Assembly (NCBI GenBank): GCA_965371225.1
Contig: CBDUXP010000039.1
Location: 1 to 34,132, forward strand
Origin: CBDUXP01 sp965371225 [NCBI: uncultured bacterium]
GTDB lineage: Bacteria > Abyssobacteria > SURF-5 > CBDUXP01
Direction: 5' to 3'
Length of the DNA stretch: 34,132 bases
Shown piece after piece: positions 7,715 through 15,709 of this stretch. Position 1 is the stretch's first letter; every line of letters starts with the position of its first letter. Both the position numbers and the translations under genes were made by a program. The notes below the pieces were generated by a model that was not told the origin of the DNA, ran no database searches, and saw only the letters and a list, made by a program, of their open reading frames with translations.

Positions 7715-10377
7715 GACTGCACCCCCCGCGCCTGGGGCGTCCGTGCTCGGAGGCGCGCGCGCCGAAAACGCAACCGGAACGCCGTGTGCACCGTCACGCC
7801 GATCGCCACGGCGATCACCGCCGCCATCCCGGCCCGATCGCCGGCCTGCCAGCGATCGTGGCCGAGGACGTACAAATCGGCGGCCGCGGAATCCGGTTCG
7901 TAGCGCAAGCCGCCCGCCCGCGTGCGCGTCAGCCGGCCGGCCAGCCGCACGTTGGCGTCGCGCACGAGCTGCGGCATCACGTCACCCGGCACGTACGACG
8001 CGAGCAGCAGCGGTCGGGTCACACGCGAAGCGGCCCCGTGGCAACTGCCGCAGTCCCGCGTGGCCCAGGGGCCGGCGGCCACGTTGTGGTGCAGGCTGAA
8101 GGGCTGGATCTCCCCGCGGATGCGCGGCGCGCGGACCCCCACGCGCTCGAGCTGGCGCCGGACGGCCTCCACTTTCGCCGGGGAGTCCAGCACCAGCTCC
8201 GCCCGCTGCAGCGCCCCATCCCGGTCCGTGTCGAGCGCCACGAGGATCTCCGGATGGTACGCCTCGCCGGCGAACAGGGCCGCCCGCAGGTCGTGCACGC
8301 GCACCGGCCAAGGCGGCTCCCCCGCCACCCAGTACCAGGACGTAATGAGGTTGTGCGGCGTCAGGCGCATGGTGCCGTCCGCCTGCTCCCGCGGCAGCAG
8401 CACGGGTATGTAGCCGGTGAGTGCGCTCACCCCCGGTTCGCGCCCGCCGCCCACGCTGCGGTATTCCACGCGCGGCTCGCCTTGGGGGTCGAGCACCGTC
8501 CAGTCCGTCTGGCGCCGGGCTGGCGCGTACAACTTCGGAACGTGGCACGCCTCGCACGTCATCGCGTTCAGGTGCCGCTGTTTATACGGCAGCCACTCAT
8601 GCGTCGTGGCGACGGGATGACACGACTCACACCGGCGCATGGAACTCTCCAGCGTCCCGCTCCGCGTGCCGTGCGGGCTCCGGCCCTTGGCGAACTGGTG
8701 GCTGGGCTGCCGGAGATACTCGCCGATGCCGGTGCGGCGCGCGTCGAACCGCAAGTGCTCTGGCATCGCCGGCGGCACCGTATACGCGGGGTTGTTCAGG
8801 GAGTAGTGGCAGTTGACGCACTCCAGGAGGCGCAGGGCATGGATATCCCAGGGTCGGCTCACCCCCCCGTCCGTGCTGTCCGTGTCCAGGCCCGATTGGG
8901 CCAGGCGCTCCGGCGAGAAAATCTGTCCAGTGGTTTCCGTGCGCCATTGGTCGAGCGCGCCGCGCACCGTCCCGGGGGTCAGATGCTCCACCACCGCACC
9001 GTGGCAAATCCCGCAATTGGCACTGCGGGGCGCCCCGATGCCGAGGAGCGTGCGCGGCACCGTGCCCGCCGCGGTGAACACACTGTCGTTCCACTCCCAG
9101 CCCTCGGGCGTGCGCCGCACGAGGGCCGTCCCCTCCAGGGTCGCCGTGGCCGCCCAGCGAAAGCGGCCCGCCTGCAGCGCAGCCAACCGCGCGGCGTTGT
9201 TCGGCTGCCGGATGTGGCAGAGGAAACAGTTCATCTCCACGATGCCGGACTGCTGCCAATCCCACGGCTCTGGTTGTCCGGACTCCTCGCCCAATACGTA
9301 GGTCTCCGGGTCCGGCGCCGCCCGGACGGGCAACTCGGTGAGGGGATGCCCTTCGCGGCTCAGCGCCGCCGGGCCCCCACCCACGTGCCGCGCGCCGAAC
9401 ATGCGGACCCAGTCCGCGGTGCCAATATCCAACTGCTCGTTCCCCCGAGGCGAAAGCACACGGTAGGTCAAAGGGTCCCACCGGCCGAACAGCCCGGGGC
9501 TGGTGTCCCACGGACGGCCCCGGGGGACCTGTCCCGGCTCCGCGTACGCCTCAAGCCCGACCGTCACGTGATAGCTGTGGCCGGCGATGTACTGAGTATC
9601 GTGACACTGCCCGCACGTCACGATCGTGGAGACGGGCGCGCCCGTGCGCACGACGCTCGCACCGGTCGCATCCAGCAGGCGCACCGCCGGGTGCAGGGGG
9701 GAGCCGCCCGCGCCCGCCGGCGTCTCCCCTTCCGGCCGCAGGAAAGGCGCCACCTCCGCGTAGGTCCGCAGCGGCATGTCCGGCATGTCTTCCATGTTGT
9801 GGCAGAAGACGCACTGCTCCCGGAAGATCGGCTCCAGGGCGGCAAACCCCGCCGCGGGCGCCCCGGCCCACAGCCAGCGCAACACCTGTGCCTTGTCGGC
9901 CGGCTCGATGTAGTCCGCCATGCTCCCCTCGAGCGAGTCCTCCAGCAAGGTAGTCCCCCGCGCGCGCTCGGCCACCTGCGCGAAGCGCGCCACTTCCGCG
10001 TAGGTGGTGAGCGACAACCGGGGCATGATGTCGGCGTTGTGACACCCAGTACAGTGCGTATCCAGGATGGGTTGCACGGTGCCGAAACCAGGCTCCGGCG
10101 CGCCAGCGCGAATCCACTCCAGCACCTGGCGCTTTTCGGTCGGGCCGAGAAACTCTTCCATGCTCGCCTGCAGCGACGCTTCCAAAAGCGAAACATCGCG
10201 CGGAGCCCCAACGGTGGCATGACGGACCGGGGCCGCATCCGTCCCCTCCCCCCCCACGGCGGCGGCGGGCGGCGGACGCTGGGCCCCCCACGCGATGAGG
10301 AGCGCAAACACCAGCGCCAGCAGAATGCACGCGCCCCAGACTTTGGCAGGCCCCCCCCGGAAGCGACTAAATGGCAT
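7711..10377 (-). CDS. Nine-heme c-type cytochrome with EF-hand loop, anchored at both ends
   Basis: 888 residues from the ATG at 10377, chosen because a strong AAGGAGGTGG lies just upstream; longer open frames to about 10692 have no such site. Transmembrane helices lie at about 13-30 and 849-868. Nine CxxCH motifs sit at 109, 189, 255, 384, 455, 520, 583, 608 and 776. The first two hemes lie in duplicated modules of about 70 residues (63-134 and 144-213), which also occur in the upstream gene. Residues 716-727 (DTDRDGALQRAE) form a complete EF-hand calcium loop. The 250-790 part has the Cys/His spacing of large multiheme oxidoreductases or electron conduits, but I recognise no substrate motif. 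It starts 32 bases after the monoheme gene and overlaps the cytochrome b start. It may be the catalytic or main wire subunit. Confidence 0.93.
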   Translation of the reverse strand: MPFSRFRGGPAKVWGACILLALVFALLIAWGAQRPPPAAAVGGEGTDAAPVRHATVGAPRDVSLLEASLQASMEEFLGPTEKRQVLEWIRAGAPEPGFGTVQPILDTHCTGCHNADIMPRLSLTTYAEVARFAQVAERARGTTLLEDSLEGSMADYIEPADKAQVLRWLWAGAPAAGFAALEPIFREQCVFCHNMEDMPDMPLRTYAEVAPFLRPEGETPAGAGGSPLHPAVRLLDATGASVVRTGAPVSTIVTCGQCHDTQYIAGHSYHVTVGLEAYAEPGQVPRGRPWDTSPGLFGRWDPLTYRVLSPRGNEQLDIGTADWVRMFGARHVGGGPAALSREGHPLTELPVRAAPDPETYVLGEESGQPEPWDWQQSGIVEMNCFLCHIRQPNNAARLAALQAGRFRWAATATLEGTALVRRTPEGWEWNDSVFTAAGTVPRTLLGIGAPRSANCGICHGAVVEHLTPGTVRGALDQWRTETTGQIFSPERLAQSGLDTDSTDGGVSRPWDIHALRLLECVNCHYSLNNPAYTVPPAMPEHLRFDARRTGIGEYLRQPSHQFAKGRSPHGTRSGTLESSMRRCESCHPVATTHEWLPYKQRHLNAMTCEACHVPKLYAPARRQTDWTVLDPQGEPRVEYRSVGGGREPGVSALTGYIPVLLPREQADGTMRLTPHNLITSWYWVAGEPPWPVRVHDLRAALFAGEAYHPEILVALDTDRDGALQRAELVLDSPAKVEAVRRQLERVGVRAPRIRGEIQPFSLHHNVAAGPWATRDCGSCHGAASRVTRPLLLASYVPGDVMPQLVRDANVRLAGRLTRTRAGGLRYEPDSAAADLYVLGHDRWQAGDRAGMAAVIAVAIGVTVHTAFRLRFRRARLRARTPQARGVQS

Positions 10378-10409
10378 GGGCCACCTCCTTAGCGGTCCAC
10401 CGGTGACCA

Positions 10410-11378
10410 CTACACTCCCTCCTCCGACCCGTCCCCGGCCGCCAAGGTGGAGACCGGGGACGAAGGGGGCTCGGCAGCGGGTTCCCCGGGCTCCAGAGGG
10501 ACCGGCGCCTCCGGCTCGGCTTGCTGGGGTACCGGAGGTTGGGCGGGCTGGCCATAGCCTGGGGCTACAGCCGGAACCGCTCCCCCAGGCGGCGCGACGG
10601 GAACCATCTGCACCGGGACGTAGGTGGGCGCGACGGCGGGCCCGCCGAAAACCGCCGGGTAACTCGCCAGCGCGACGGGCGGCAGCACCCACATTTCATA
10701 CAGGGACAAGAAAATCTGGATGGCGATCGACAGGCCGACGATGGTTCCGCCGATGACGACCGTGTACGCAAAGAACGGATTCATTCGCGTAATCCACCAC
10801 GAGCCAATGTCCAGCCAGATGGCCACGAACGGGATGGCGACGATCACCGCGCGCCAGCCGGTCTTCGCCTCGCTCATGACGAAGATCCCGCTGACGATGG
10901 TGAAGAGGAACGTCATGCCGAACACGTGAATGTGTGAGACGCGCACCAGCGTCTTGACCGAGGTGCCGGTGTCCATGACCGTGTAGGCGGCGACTTCTTC
11001 GTAAGTGGTCAGCGGCGCGCCGGGCATGTCCTCGTGGTTGTGGCACTCCGCACAGGAGTTCGAGAAGATCGGGCCGACCTGCGCAAACTCCGCCTCCGGG
11101 GCCCCGCGCCGAATCCATTCCAGCAGCCGGGTCTTGTCCAGGAGCGTCAATTCCTCGCCCATCCCGCCCTCGGCGAGCGCCGCCTCCAGCGCGGTGGTTT
11201 CCCGCTTCCCGTAGTACTTCTCCATGATCGCCTGGACCACGCCGTGCCCCTCCTCCATGTGCGGTTGCACGTTGACGAGGAAGAGATACGTGGCCGCGAA
11301 GAAGTAGCCCGTCCCGATCGTGAGCAGGATGCACGTGAAGAGCACTTTGACGGGCAGTGCGAGGTTTCGTAACGTCAC
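10410..11378 (-). CDS. Membrane-bound monoheme cytochrome with proline-rich tail
   Basis: 322 residues with a GTG start and GGGAG 8 bases upstream. Helix 1 (about 10-35) leads into an extracytoplasmic loop that carries one CAECH heme site (109-113) in the context PIFSNSCAECHNHEDMP. Three further helices follow at about 150-168, 175-193 and 202-227. The loop VRVSHIHVFG before helix 2 has two His residues that could bind metal or heme. The last 90 residues are a Pro/Ala/Val-rich tail, probably disordered. The heme loop matches both N-terminal modules of the nine-heme protein. The architecture recalls membrane proteins from sulfur-oxidising bacteria that are often misnamed elongation factor-1 alpha, but I state that from memory. 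It is probably the anchor or docking subunit of the complex. Confidence 0.88.
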   Translation of the reverse strand: MTLRNLALPVKVLFTCILLTIGTGYFFAATYLFLVNVQPHMEEGHGVVQAIMEKYYGKRETTALEAALAEGGMGEELTLLDKTRLLEWIRRGAPEAEFAQVGPIFSNSCAECHNHEDMPGAPLTTYEEVAAYTVMDTGTSVKTLVRVSHIHVFGMTFLFTIVSGIFVMSEAKTGWRAVIVAIPFVAIWLDIGSWWITRMNPFFAYTVVIGGTIVGLSIAIQIFLSLYEMWVLPPVALASYPAVFGGPAVAPTYVPVQMVPVAPPGGAVPAVAPGYGQPAQPPVPQQAEPEAPVPLEPGEPAAEPPSSPVSTLAAGDGSEEGV

Positions 11379-11432
11379 ATCCGATCTCCCGCCGACCGAC
11401 TCCCCGCCCCGCCTTCCGGCGGCCGGCGCGGT

Positions 11433-12248
11433 CTAGTGGCTGACGATCGCGTGCATGGCCAGCGCGCGCGCCTTCTCCGCTTTCGCCCGTACCCGCACTA
11501 CATCCTGCTTGAAGTCGTCGAGCTGGAAGCTATGCCATTGGATGCCAGTGCGCCCGAACTGGTCCCGGGCGGATTGCAGGAGCGTCTCCGCCGTGCTCGT
11601 GTCCAGGCCCTGTTCGCGGGCCAGGTCGAGGGTCACCTGCGCTTCCTGGATCGCCGCCTCCGCTTCGCCGACGGCATCCAGCGCCGCCCGCGCCTGACCC
11701 ATCACCGCGGGTTTCGTGCCCCGCTCCTGACTGTGGCAGAGTGCGCAGCGGCTCAGGAGCTGCGTGGGCGTCACCGCCCGCACGTCCATCTGAAACCCGT
11801 GACACGTGTTGCAGGACGGCGCCAGGCGATCGGAGATCAACTCCTGGTAATGGTGGCTATCCGCAAAACTGTCGAGCACGGCCGCGTGACACTTCCCGCA
11901 GGTCTGCGGCACGTTCTTGTAGTAGATGGGACTCCGCGCCTCGCGCGAGGTGTGCACTCCCCGGTGCGCCTGCTTCTTCCCGGGGGCCGCGGCGTCTCCA
12001 CCGTGACACTGCTCGCACGTGACCCCCGCCTTGCCGTGCACCGCCCCGTACCAGTGGACGAACTGATCCTGCGCCCAAGGCGGGAACGCGCGAACCGTCT
12101 CGGCCCGCTGATGGCACGCGACACAGGAATTCTCGGCCGCGGACGTGGCCGGGACCGTGGCGGCCAGACCCCCACCGGTGTCCAGAACGAACAGGGCCAG
12201 TAGTATCCCCAGGCTCGCTCCCAACATGCGAAACAGCGGCGTGGACAT
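11433..12248 (-). CDS. Pentaheme c-type cytochrome, operon gene 1
   Basis: 271 residues with a cleavable signal peptide (about 1-30, ending LAA). Five CxxCH motifs lie at 42, 78, 117, 146 and 168. Candidate distal His residues occur in FVHWYGAVHG, QAHRGVH and DSHHYQ. A heme-free helical C-terminal domain follows (about 180-271). It shares the heme spacing and blocks such as HWYGAVHG, VTCEQCHGGD and LAPSC.TCHGF with the operon's last gene, so the operon begins and ends with paralogs. Only a weak GAG precedes the ATG. The leader upstream contains a strong hairpin, a TATAAT box and a palindrome. It is probably a soluble periplasmic electron carrier. Confidence 0.92.
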   Translation of the reverse strand: MSTPLFRMLGASLGILLALFVLDTGGGLAATVPATSAAENSCVACHQRAETVRAFPPWAQDQFVHWYGAVHGKAGVTCEQCHGGDAAAPGKKQAHRGVHTSREARSPIYYKNVPQTCGKCHAAVLDSFADSHHYQELISDRLAPSCNTCHGFQMDVRAVTPTQLLSRCALCHSQERGTKPAVMGQARAALDAVGEAEAAIQEAQVTLDLAREQGLDTSTAETLLQSARDQFGRTGIQWHSFQLDDFKQDVVRVRAKAEKARALAMHAIVSH

Positions 12249-12334
12249 GGTTCACTCGACTCTGCGTCGCGGGCGCCTGGAAACCCGTCACTGCCGCTGC
12301 GCCGGCGTCCTTGTGGGCGCACCGGCAGGCCGCA

Positions 12335-12368
12335 GAGGACGGCCCCAGTCACGCTGGGGCCCGTCCTC
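12335..12368 (-). promoter_or_regulatory. Stable leader hairpin of the cytochrome operon
   Basis: GAGGACGG-CCCCAG pairs with CTGGGG-C-CCGTCCTC around the loop TCACG. This gives 14 base pairs with one bulged C. It begins a few bases after the predicted transcription start. No U-tract follows on the minus strand, so an mRNA-stabilising or regulatory leader structure is more likely than a terminator. Confidence 0.55.
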
Positions 12369-12377
12369 CACAAGATT

Positions 12378-12406
12378 ATTATACGATATTGTTGTCGTAT
12401 ATTCCA
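12378..12406 (-). promoter_or_regulatory. Cytochrome-operon promoter with palindromic operator
   Basis: On the minus strand a perfect TATAAT (12383 to 12378) lies about 17 bases downstream of a weak TGGAAT (12406 to 12401). The spacer is filled by the inverted repeat TATACGA-N8-TCGTATA (12380-12401), placed where a repressor would block polymerase. The segment is a conspicuously AT-rich island in GC-rich DNA. The first operon gene starts about 120 bases downstream. Confidence 0.55.
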
Positions 12407-12530
12407 CTATTACGGCAGCCGGGGCGGCGAACCGGCAACCCGTCGCCCCGCCCGGCGCGCCCTGGGGAGAGTTTCCACTCCGGCACGGATGGGATAAGTC
12501 CAACGCGGGCGCGGCGTTAGAAGCCTCGCC

Positions 12531-12539
12531 TGCTATACT
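12531..12539 (+). promoter_or_regulatory. Extended -10 promoter of the penicillin-binding protein gene
   Basis: TGCTATACT is a textbook extended -10, with no good -35. Transcription from about 12546 gives a leader of about 19 bases before the ATG at 12565. Confidence 0.55.
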
Positions 12540-12564
12540 GTTTGTTTCCCCCGCCGCCTGGCCC

Positions 12565-14856
12565 ATGCCTGAACAACCACCCACCACGGACCCCGCTCCC
12601 GTCCCGGTCCTCGCTACTGAGCCCGCGCCGCCGGATGCGGACGAGGACAACGGCCGGCCACTCGCCGGGACCGGCCCCCCGCCGGCCACGCCACCCGGGC
12701 GGCGAATCGCTGTTCTCCGCGTCGGGATCTATCTGCTGTCGGGGTTGATCATCGGGTGCTCGGCGGGCCTCGTGGCGCTGCTCAGCCAGCCCATGGCGGA
12801 AATCCAACAGCTCAACCGGTACCGCCCGGCGCTGAGCACGCGCGTGTACGCGGTGGACGGGAGCCTGTTTGCGGAGTTCGCCCTGGAGCGGCGCATGCTG
12901 CTGCCGCTGCGCGCCATTCCCGAACAGTTGCGGGAAGCGTTCCTCGCCATCGAGGACGACCGGTTCTACGACCATATGGGGGTCAGCCCGCGGGGGATTA
13001 CGCGCGCCATGATCGGCAACCTGCTCGCGGGGCGCATCCGCTCGGGCGGCAGCACGATCACCCAACAGTTGGCGCGCAACCTCTTTCTCACCTTCGAGGT
13101 GTCCTACACGCGCAAAATTCGCGAAGCGATCCTGGCGCTGCAGATCGAACGCCGGTTCTCCAAAGACGAAATCCTGGAGATGTACCTGAACCAGATCAAC
13201 CTCGGAGCCGGGTACCACGGTGTCGGGATGGCGGCGCGCGGGTACTTCGACAAAGACGTGAGTGAACTGACCCTGGCCGAGGCCGCGCTCCTAGCCGCGA
13301 TCCCGAAGGGGCCGACGCGGTACTCGCCGCGCCGGAACCCGGAGCGCGCCATCGGCCGGCGGAACCTGGTGCTTCGCCGATTGCACGAGCTGGAGTGGAT
13401 CGATACGGCCGCCTACAGGACGGCGAGGAACGAACCCCTCGCGCTGAAGGCCGCGACCAATACCAAGGCCACGGCGGGCTACTTCGGCGAGCACGTGCGG
13501 CAGATTATCTATCGCGACTATGGCTACGACACCCTGTACAAGAGCGGCCTCCGCATCGAGACCACCGTGGATCCGGGAATGCAGCGCGCAGCGGAAGCCG
13601 CCGTGGCGGCGGGGCTCGCCCGCCTGGAGCAGCGCCGCGCCGAGGAGTTCGACACGCGCCGAGTGCGCGAACTGCGGCGGGTAGCGCGGGAGCGGGCGCT
13701 GGAGTACGAGGAGCTGTCCCGGGCCGCGCTGGAGGAGGAGCTGGCCGATGTGGTGCCGGCCGCGAACCCGGAGTTCAAGGAGATCCAGGCGGGGCTGGTG
13801 GCGGTGGACGTCCAGACCGGCGCCATCCGGGCGCTCGTGGGCGGCCGCGACTTCATGGAGAGCGAATTCAATCGCGCCACCCAGGCGCGACGGCAGTTGG
13901 GCTCCAGCTTCAAACCCATCGTCTGGGCCGCGGCGCTGGAACGGGGGTGGACGCCGTCGGACATCGTGGTGGACGCGCCGATCATCTTCCACTACGAGCG
14001 GGACGGCGAGACCATGGAGTGGGTGCCGGAGAACTACGAGCAACGGTTCTTCGGGCCCACCACGCTGCGGGAGGCGCTGGAGCATTCGCGCAACATCGTG
14101 GCGATCAAGCTCCTGAACGAGATCGGGATCGGCACCACGGTCCGGCTCGCGCGCCGCATGGGCATTCAGTCGTACCTGGACCGCAACCTTACGCTCGCGC
14201 TGGGCTCCTCGAGCGCCACGCTCGTGGAAGTGGCCGGTGCGTACACGTCATTCGCCAACCAGGGGGTGGTGGTGCGGCCGTACACGATCGCCCGCATCCA
14301 CGGAGCGGATGGGGAGCTGGTGTTCGAACATACGCCGGACGAGCGCATCGCCATGTCCGAGGAGACGGCGTACCTCATCACCACCCTGCTGCAGGGCGTG
14401 GTCCAGCGGGGCACGGCCCGGCGCACGCTGCGCGGGTTCGGCCGGCCGGTGGCGGGCAAGACCGGGACCACGGACGATTGCACGGACGCGTGGTTCGTCG
14501 GCTATACGCCGGAGATCGCCTGCGCGGTCTGGGTAGGCTACGACCAGGTGCAGCCGCTGGGGGACCGGTGGACGGGCGGGCGCGTGGCCGCGCCGATCTG
14601 GAAGGATTTCATGTCCACCGTGCTGGCCGATCTTCCCGTCCGCGACTTCGTGGCGCCGCCGACCATCGTGGTCCGCCGCATCGAACCCGACAGCGGCCTG
14701 CTGGCGCCGAAGAATTACCCGCAGCGCAAGTCCATCTTGCAGGCGTTCGTGCGCGGCACGGAGCCGCAGGAGGAGTACGTGCCCGGGTACGACGCCGAGA
14801 CCACGTACCAGCCCTTGCACCTGTACGAATCCGACGAATCCGGCCGCCGGCTGTAA
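12565..14856 (+). CDS. Class A penicillin-binding protein (PBP1A-type)
   Basis: A bifunctional peptidoglycan glycosyltransferase/transpeptidase of 763 residues from the ATG at 12565; the open frame extends further upstream but past the promoter. A Pro-rich cytoplasmic N-terminus leads to a transmembrane helix (about 50-74). The GT51 domain shows EDDRFYDH (130-137, catalytic Glu130), GGSTITQQLARN (161-172), RKIREAI and the MYLNQINLG block. The transpeptidase domain shows SSFK (447-450, acylated Ser447), SRN and KTGTTDD. A charged helical insert of about 50 residues (353-400, rich in R and E) separates the two domains, as in some PBP1A proteins. It acts at the outer face of the inner membrane. 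It is transcribed alone and divergently from the cytochrome operon. Confidence 0.96.
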   Translation: MPEQPPTTDPAPVPVLATEPAPPDADEDNGRPLAGTGPPPATPPGRRIAVLRVGIYLLSGLIIGCSAGLVALLSQPMAEIQQLNRYRPALSTRVYAVDGSLFAEFALERRMLLPLRAIPEQLREAFLAIEDDRFYDHMGVSPRGITRAMIGNLLAGRIRSGGSTITQQLARNLFLTFEVSYTRKIREAILALQIERRFSKDEILEMYLNQINLGAGYHGVGMAARGYFDKDVSELTLAEAALLAAIPKGPTRYSPRRNPERAIGRRNLVLRRLHELEWIDTAAYRTARNEPLALKAATNTKATAGYFGEHVRQIIYRDYGYDTLYKSGLRIETTVDPGMQRAAEAAVAAGLARLEQRRAEEFDTRRVRELRRVARERALEYEELSRAALEEELADVVPAANPEFKEIQAGLVAVDVQTGAIRALVGGRDFMESEFNRATQARRQLGSSFKPIVWAAALERGWTPSDIVVDAPIIFHYERDGETMEWVPENYEQRFFGPTTLREALEHSRNIVAIKLLNEIGIGTTVRLARRMGIQSYLDRNLTLALGSSSATLVEVAGAYTSFANQGVVVRPYTIARIHGADGELVFEHTPDERIAMSEETAYLITTLLQGVVQRGTARRTLRGFGRPVAGKTGTTDDCTDAWFVGYTPEIACAVWVGYDQVQPLGDRWTGGRVAAPIWKDFMSTVLADLPVRDFVAPPTIVVRRIEPDSGLLAPKNYPQRKSILQAFVRGTEPQEEYVPGYDAETTYQPLHLYESDESGRRL

Positions 14857-14885
14857 CCCGGCCGCCAACAGCGCATCGCCCGGGC

Positions 14886-14960
14886 GCGGGCCGACACATA
14901 GGTCGGCCCCTACGCGGGGGAATGTGGGGCGACAGGTTTCGTAGGGCCAACCCGCGTGGT
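14886..14960. repeat. Dispersed palindromic intergenic repeat, locus 1
   Basis: GGGCCGAC-ACATAG-GTCGGCCC (14888-14909) forms a perfect 8-bp hairpin followed by CTAC, then GTAGGGCCAACCCGCG. The hairpin with its flanking GTAGGG/CCCTAC is also found at 24784 and 34040. It separates two convergent genes. Confidence 0.5.
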
Positions 14961-14995
14961 TGTCCAGGCGGGGCGCGCGGGCCCAAGGCCCTGGC

Positions 14996-15709
14996 CTACC
15001 AGAGCTTGCGGCGGGAGAGGTATTTGGAGCGGAGGGTGGCGTTGTGGCCGGCGCTGCCGTCGAGGTTGGCGCTGCGGAAGATGGGTGGGTCCACCCCGTG
15101 GTCGAGCAACCACTGCACCGCCTCGATCATGATGCAGTTCATGACGTACGCGCCGGTGATGGTGCTGGTGGGCCCGACGGCGAGCGGTGTGCCTTCGAGC
15201 TGCACGCACGCGTCGCCCAGTTGCCCGGCGTTGTCGAGCACCACGTCCGCCAGTTCGAACAGCCGCTTGCCGCTCGAGTGGCGCGAGGTCACCTCGCGGC
15301 TATAGGCCAAGGCGGTGATGGCGATCACCGGGCACCCCGCCTGCTTGCCGGCCAGCGCCACCTCCACCGGCAACGGATTGCGCCCGGAGTTCGAGATGAC
15401 GATGAGGCAGTCGGGCGGCACGATCTGATACGTCTCCATCAAGCGGGCGCCGTAGCCTTCAATCTGTTCGGTGATGCCCTCGTTCGGGTCGACGATGATG
15501 TTCACGGGGGCGAGACTGCCGGCGCGCCCGTGCGCCTCCTTGGCGATGGTGCCGGAGTGGCCGCTCCCAAACGTGTGCACGTATCCGCCCGCCTGCACGG
15601 TGGTCCCTACGACCTCCGCCGCGCGGAGAATTTCCGGCCGCTGCGTCGTGTCCACGTGCTCCAACATCTCGAACACGCGCGCGTGATACTGCTCCTGTGG
15701 TGTCGTCAC
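14996..15709 (-). CDS. SIS-domain phosphosugar-binding protein
   Basis: A 237-residue cytoplasmic sugar isomerase (SIS) domain protein. The phosphosugar loop signatures are FGSGHSG (47-53) and the SNSGRN loop (106-111). The GTG start at 15709 is set by GGAGGTG 5 bases upstream and overlaps the kinase stop as GTGA. It is a single-domain SIS protein of the UPF0309 or MurQ-like kind. MurQ etherases and GlmS-type isomerases share the fold but are longer or have other domains. Pairing with a BadF/GlcNAc-kinase-like protein suggests it acts on a phosphorylated N-acetylated amino sugar. The exact reaction (isomerase, etherase or binding) cannot be read from the sequence. Confidence 0.88.
   Translation of the reverse strand: MTTPQEQYHARVFEMLEHVDTTQRPEILRAAEVVGTTVQAGGYVHTFGSGHSGTIAKEAHGRAGSLAPVNIIVDPNEGITEQIEGYGARLMETYQIVPPDCLIVISNSGRNPLPVEVALAGKQAGCPVIAITALAYSREVTSRHSSGKRLFELADVVLDNAGQLGDACVQLEGTPLAVGPTSTITGAYVMNCIMIEAVQWLLDHGVDPPIFRSANLDGSAGHNATLRSKYLSRRKLW

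Noticed and set aside
7639-10392. A 917-codon open frame on the plus strand
   Set aside because: It is the shadow of the nine-heme cytochrome. The opposite frame has nine CxxCH motifs and a strong Shine-Dalgarno, while this one is low-complexity Arg/Pro/His typical of antisense GC-rich DNA.
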